Source: Bacteroidia bacterium
GTDB lineage: Bacteria; Bacteroidota; Bacteroidia; Bacteroidales; Dysgonomonadaceae
DNA length: 8,556 nt
Direction: 5' to 3'
Assembly: GCA_030539475.1 (NCBI GenBank)
Contig: JAUNRY010000018.1
Coordinates: 7,678-16,233, forward strand
Below the pieces are notes generated by a model. The model was given only the letters and a program-made list of their open reading frames with translations. It was not told where the DNA came from and made no database searches. Shown piece after piece: positions 5,970 to 8,556 of the stretch; within the stretch, counting starts at the first letter, position 1, and the number at the start of each line of letters is the position of its first letter. A program made the translations under genes and the position numbers.

Positions 5970-6854
5970 ATGCCTTTCCAATCACACATCGGCGAAATAG
6001 CTTCGTTGCTCACGGCGGTTTGCTGGACGTTGAGCGCGATTTTTTTCGAGAAAGCCGGGCGCCGTGTCGGTTCGCTTTCGGTGAATATTATCCGCATTTT
6101 TCTGGGAATTATCTTTCTGGGATTAACCACGCTTGTTACGCGCGGAATGTTTTTCCCGATGGATGCCACTTCCTACAACTGGTTTTGGCTGGGCATTTCC
6201 GGCATTATCGGGTTCTTTTTGGGCGATTTGTTTTTGTTTAAATCTTATACCGTCATCGGTTCGCGCACTTCGCAACTTGTGATGAGCCTCGCGCCAATGA
6301 TTACGGCCGTTATCGGCTGGCTTTTTTTATCCGAAATATTGTCTGTAAAAAGCATCCTGGGAATTATCGTGAGTATTTCCGGAATTATGATTGCCGTTGC
6401 AGGCAAACGGTTAAAACTAAACGTTCCGTTAAAAGGATTTCTGTATGCGTTGGGCGGCGCGTTGGGACAAGCCGTTGGGTTGGTGCTCAGCAAAAAAGGA
6501 ATGGGCGATTATGACGCGGTGGCCGCCACGCAAATACGGGCCATTTTCGGTTTTGTTTGCTTCGCTTTGCTGGTAACCTTCGTGAAACGATGGGGCCGGG
6601 TTCTGAAAGCATCTTCCGATAAACAGAGCATAACGCCCATTGCCATCGGCGCCGTTTTTGGCCCGTTTGTGGGCGTGGCGTTGTCGCTTTACGCCGTGCA
6701 GCACACCGATACCGGCATCGCCGCCACGCTGATGGCGCTTGTGCCCATTTTTATTATTGTGCCTACGGCAATAATGTTCAAAGAAAAAATTACCGCCCGG
6801 CAGGTTATCGGAGCGGTAATCAGTATTGCGGGAGCAAGCGTTTTCTTTTTGTGA
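5970..6854 (+). CDS. EamA/DMT-superfamily transporter
   Basis: A 294-residue inner-membrane protein with about ten membrane helices in two homologous EamA halves, roughly residues 7-145 and 154-294. Each half ends in the same pattern: LAPMITAVIGWLFLSEIL with VKSILGIIVSISGIMI (107-141), and LVPIFIIVPTAIMFKEKI with ARQVIGAVISIAGASVFF (257-293). This internal duplication is the hallmark of drug/metabolite transporters. Substrates in the family include amino acids, nucleotides and metabolites, and the sequence does not tell which. It starts 45 nt after the cotransporter stop on the same strand with no obvious promoter or terminator between, so co-transcription is possible. Its stop codon is only 4 nt from that of the convergent lipoprotein gene. 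Confidence 0.9.
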   Translation: MPFQSHIGEIASLLTAVCWTLSAIFFEKAGRRVGSLSVNIIRIFLGIIFLGLTTLVTRGMFFPMDATSYNWFWLGISGIIGFFLGDLFLFKSYTVIGSRTSQLVMSLAPMITAVIGWLFLSEILSVKSILGIIVSISGIMIAVAGKRLKLNVPLKGFLYALGGALGQAVGLVLSKKGMGDYDAVAATQIRAIFGFVCFALLVTFVKRWGRVLKASSDKQSITPIAIGAVFGPFVGVALSLYAVQHTDTGIAATLMALVPIFIIVPTAIMFKEKITARQVIGAVISIAGASVFFL

Positions 6855-6858
6855 AAAC

Positions 6859-8004
6859 TTACCTCGGAACTTCGTTGTCTTTTCCGTTGAAGGGCGGGGT
6901 TTCAATTATTTTGGAGGCGTGCGACATTGAACCGAGAAAACCGATGCCGTTGTGCACGTTGGAATACGTGGTTGCCGGCTCAGAAATATAGCTAAACTCT
7001 AAGTCGTAACCCAAATTTTCATTCGCTTTCAGGTAAGAATAATAATCTCCCGATAGAGAATAAACCCGCACTTCAATCGGTGGGTTTTGCACTTCGTAAC
7101 CAATGTATTTTCCCACAGAACTGCCCTCTTCCGTATCTTCAAACTCCACTTTTGTGGTGTAATATCCAGTGGTTGTAACATTTAACGTATAGCTATTATC
7201 CGTAAACAAGTTATCTGTAAAAGCAGTTGAATTGCTCAATGAATTATTTTCGTTGAGCAGTCTTTCCAGAAAAGAATTTTTAGGGTCTTTCGCGAAAATA
7301 GGATCGTCACCCGTGCCTACAAATAACCCCTTGGGAACATTTTCAAACTCCGGAATATCCGAGGGTTCTAATTTATACAAACTCAGGAGAAAATACTGTG
7401 GCTCATCACCTTTTGTTTTCCGAACATTAATATGCAAACGCATCATTCTGAGGAACGGTTCATACGATATTTCGGGAATTTGAATGTAATATCCGCCATA
7501 TCCGCCATACTTGCCCCAATTAATTGCAAAATAGTTGTTATTACCGGATGGCAACATTTCAAGATAAGTGGTTGTATCTACTTTCTCTATTGTGGGCGGA
7601 ACAGGGATAACGGTTTCTGCCCAAGCGGTTTCCAATCCCGAAGCTTTTGCTTCTATGCGGACACGATCACCGATTTTAGCGTAGGCCTTGGAACGAAAAT
7701 AAGAAACACCCCTTCGGGAAGAATAACTTGTGGAGTCAATCCCTGCAAATTGCATCTTTTCCACCCATTTATTGTTGATGTGCAATTCCACCGAAACATC
7801 TTTTAAAAGCGGCGCCAAACTGTCGGTATCGGTAAACAGAAAACTTTTGCTGATGGAAACATAAATGGGTTTATCGGGTTCCACGGTTCCGTTTATTACG
7901 ATTAACGGCTTTTCATTGGAAAAATCTACATCAAGCATACGTTCACACGCTGCCAATAACAGAATTAGCAGCGACAGAGTCAGGTATATTATTCTTTTTT
8001 TCAT
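6859..8004 (-). CDS. DUF4249 family outer-membrane lipoprotein
   Basis: A 381-residue predicted lipoprotein. The N-terminus has a Lys/Arg start (MKKR), a hydrophobic stretch at 5-18 and a lipobox LAAC with the lipidated Cys at residue 20. The mature part begins ERMLDVDFSNEKPLIVINGT, the usual DUF4249 opening, followed by SVELHINNKW (69-78) and ending near NVHNGIGFLGSMS, the typical terminal motif. The fold is mostly beta. Function is unknown; family members are usually encoded directly next to TonB-dependent receptors in Bacteroidota and may act as the surface partner of the receptor. Here it starts 19 nt after the stop of such a receptor on the same strand, so one operon is likely. Acidic residues follow the lipid Cys, but no clear consensus surface-export signal is seen, so exposure is uncertain. 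Confidence 0.88.
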   Translation of the reverse strand: MKKRIIYLTLSLLILLLAACERMLDVDFSNEKPLIVINGTVEPDKPIYVSISKSFLFTDTDSLAPLLKDVSVELHINNKWVEKMQFAGIDSTSYSSRRGVSYFRSKAYAKIGDRVRIEAKASGLETAWAETVIPVPPTIEKVDTTTYLEMLPSGNNNYFAINWGKYGGYGGYYIQIPEISYEPFLRMMRLHINVRKTKGDEPQYFLLSLYKLEPSDIPEFENVPKGLFVGTGDDPIFAKDPKNSFLERLLNENNSLSNSTAFTDNLFTDNSYTLNVTTTGYYTTKVEFEDTEEGSSVGKYIGYEVQNPPIEVRVYSLSGDYYSYLKANENLGYDLEFSYISEPATTYSNVHNGIGFLGSMSHASKIIETPPFNGKDNEVPR

Positions 8005-8023
8005 TAATCTTAAACTTTAAACG

Positions 8024-8556
8024 TCAAAACTTATACGTGTAAGAAAACGACGGGATGATAGGAAATATCGACAAACTTTTAAACACAGGTTTACTTCTGT
8101 CTGCTTTTTCTTCCGGAGTGAAAAACTCAGCTTCGGTCGTTGGCACTAAAAGAAACGAGTTGTGCTGCGAATATGCGTTATAAATACTCAAATTCCAAAT
8201 ACCCAGACGCCCTTTCTTTTTGTATCGGTAATAATTAAAACTTAAATCGAGCCGATGGTAGGCCGGCATTTTAAAATTATTGCGCCGGTCAATATACTCC
8301 TTTTCTTCTCCGTTTTCAACGTATTTTTGCATTGCCAGTGTTGTCCAGTTGCCGGTTGAATACACCCACGACGCGCTGGCATCGAACCTTTTTCCGAATT
8401 TGTGCATCACCACTGCGTTTATTTTGTGCCGGTTATCGTACTTAGCGGGATACACGCGCCCACGATTTATTTCGCCGTTGGGAAATTGGCGGTTAGACCA
8501 CGACAGCGTGTAACCCAACCATCCCGATGTGTTGCCGAATGTTTTGTTTGCCATCA
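8024..8556 (-). CDS. TonB-dependent receptor, C-terminal fragment (runs off the right edge)
   Basis: About 176 residues of the last strands of an outer-membrane beta-barrel; the N-terminal part (signal peptide, likely carboxypeptidase-regulatory-like domain, plug and most of the barrel) lies beyond the window edge. Visible strands alternate in barrel fashion: GWLGYTLSWSNRQF, KYDNRHKINAVVMHKFG, RFDASASWVYSTGN, and the last strand FSYTYKF ending in the C-terminal Phe typical of outer-membrane proteins. 'YDNRHKI' and 'W.YSTGN' are common near the end of Bacteroidota receptors of this class. The Met at 8552-8554 is internal, not a start. The downstream DUF4249 lipoprotein gene follows after 19 nt. 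The ligand cannot be told from this fragment. Confidence 0.88.
   Translation of the reverse strand, partial: MANKTFGNTSGWLGYTLSWSNRQFPNGEINRGRVYPAKYDNRHKINAVVMHKFGKRFDASASWVYSTGNWTTLAMQKYVENGEEKEYIDRRNNFKMPAYHRLDLSFNYYRYKKKGRLGIWNLSIYNAYSQHNSFLLVPTTEAEFFTPEEKADRSKPVFKSLSIFPIIPSFSYTYKF

Noticed and set aside
6429..6905. 158-residue minus-strand open frame opposite the EamA gene
   Set aside because: His/Asn/Arg-rich shadow of a clear membrane transporter; it also overlaps the end of the lipoprotein gene on the same strand.

Overview
The window looks like chromosomal DNA of a Bacteroidota bacterium, most likely of the order Bacteroidales. The reasons are: a trpC-trpF-trpA order matching the trpBEGDCFA arrangement usual in Bacteroides relatives; a TonB-dependent receptor paired with a DUF4249 lipoprotein; a DUF5053-type protein; moderate to low GC; weak Shine-Dalgarno signals; and two matches to the Bacteroidetes -7 promoter element TAnnTTTG. 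This placement is inferred from gene content, not from a marker gene.

Layout. Positions 10-3003 (+) hold the distal half of a tryptophan biosynthesis operon: trpC (indole-3-glycerol phosphate synthase), trpF (phosphoribosylanthranilate isomerase) and trpA (tryptophan synthase alpha). trpB, trpE, trpG and trpD are not in the window and would be expected upstream. Two small genes unrelated to tryptophan sit between trpC and trpF: a 55-residue charged helical protein (880-1047) and a 142-residue DUF5053-like protein with a helix-turn-helix-looking C-terminal half (1057-1485). They have a candidate promoter of their own and are flanked by a 10-bp direct repeat. Short low-complexity repeats run into the 3' ends of both trpF and trpA.

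Positions 3093-3619 (+) carry a type II toxin-antitoxin pair, a Phd/YefM-like antitoxin and a YoeB/Txe-like toxin whose ORFs overlap by 4 nt. A promoter and a 12-bp-period direct repeat lie just upstream. The toxin has Lys where E. coli YoeB has its catalytic Glu46. Positions 3735-5924 (+) encode a 729-residue SLC12/NKCC-like cation-chloride cotransporter that probably starts at TTG. It is followed by a ten-helix EamA/DMT-family transporter (5970-6854, +).

On the minus strand, converging on the EamA gene with only 4 nt between stop codons, are a DUF4249 outer-membrane lipoprotein (6859-8004) and, upstream of it, the C-terminal end of a TonB-dependent receptor that runs off the right edge. These two probably form one operon for uptake or sensing of an unknown ligand.

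There is no gene-free stretch longer than about 120 bases. I see no rRNA, tRNA, CRISPR array, transposase or integrase. The most unusual parts are the two-gene insert inside the trp operon and the toxin lacking the expected glutamate.
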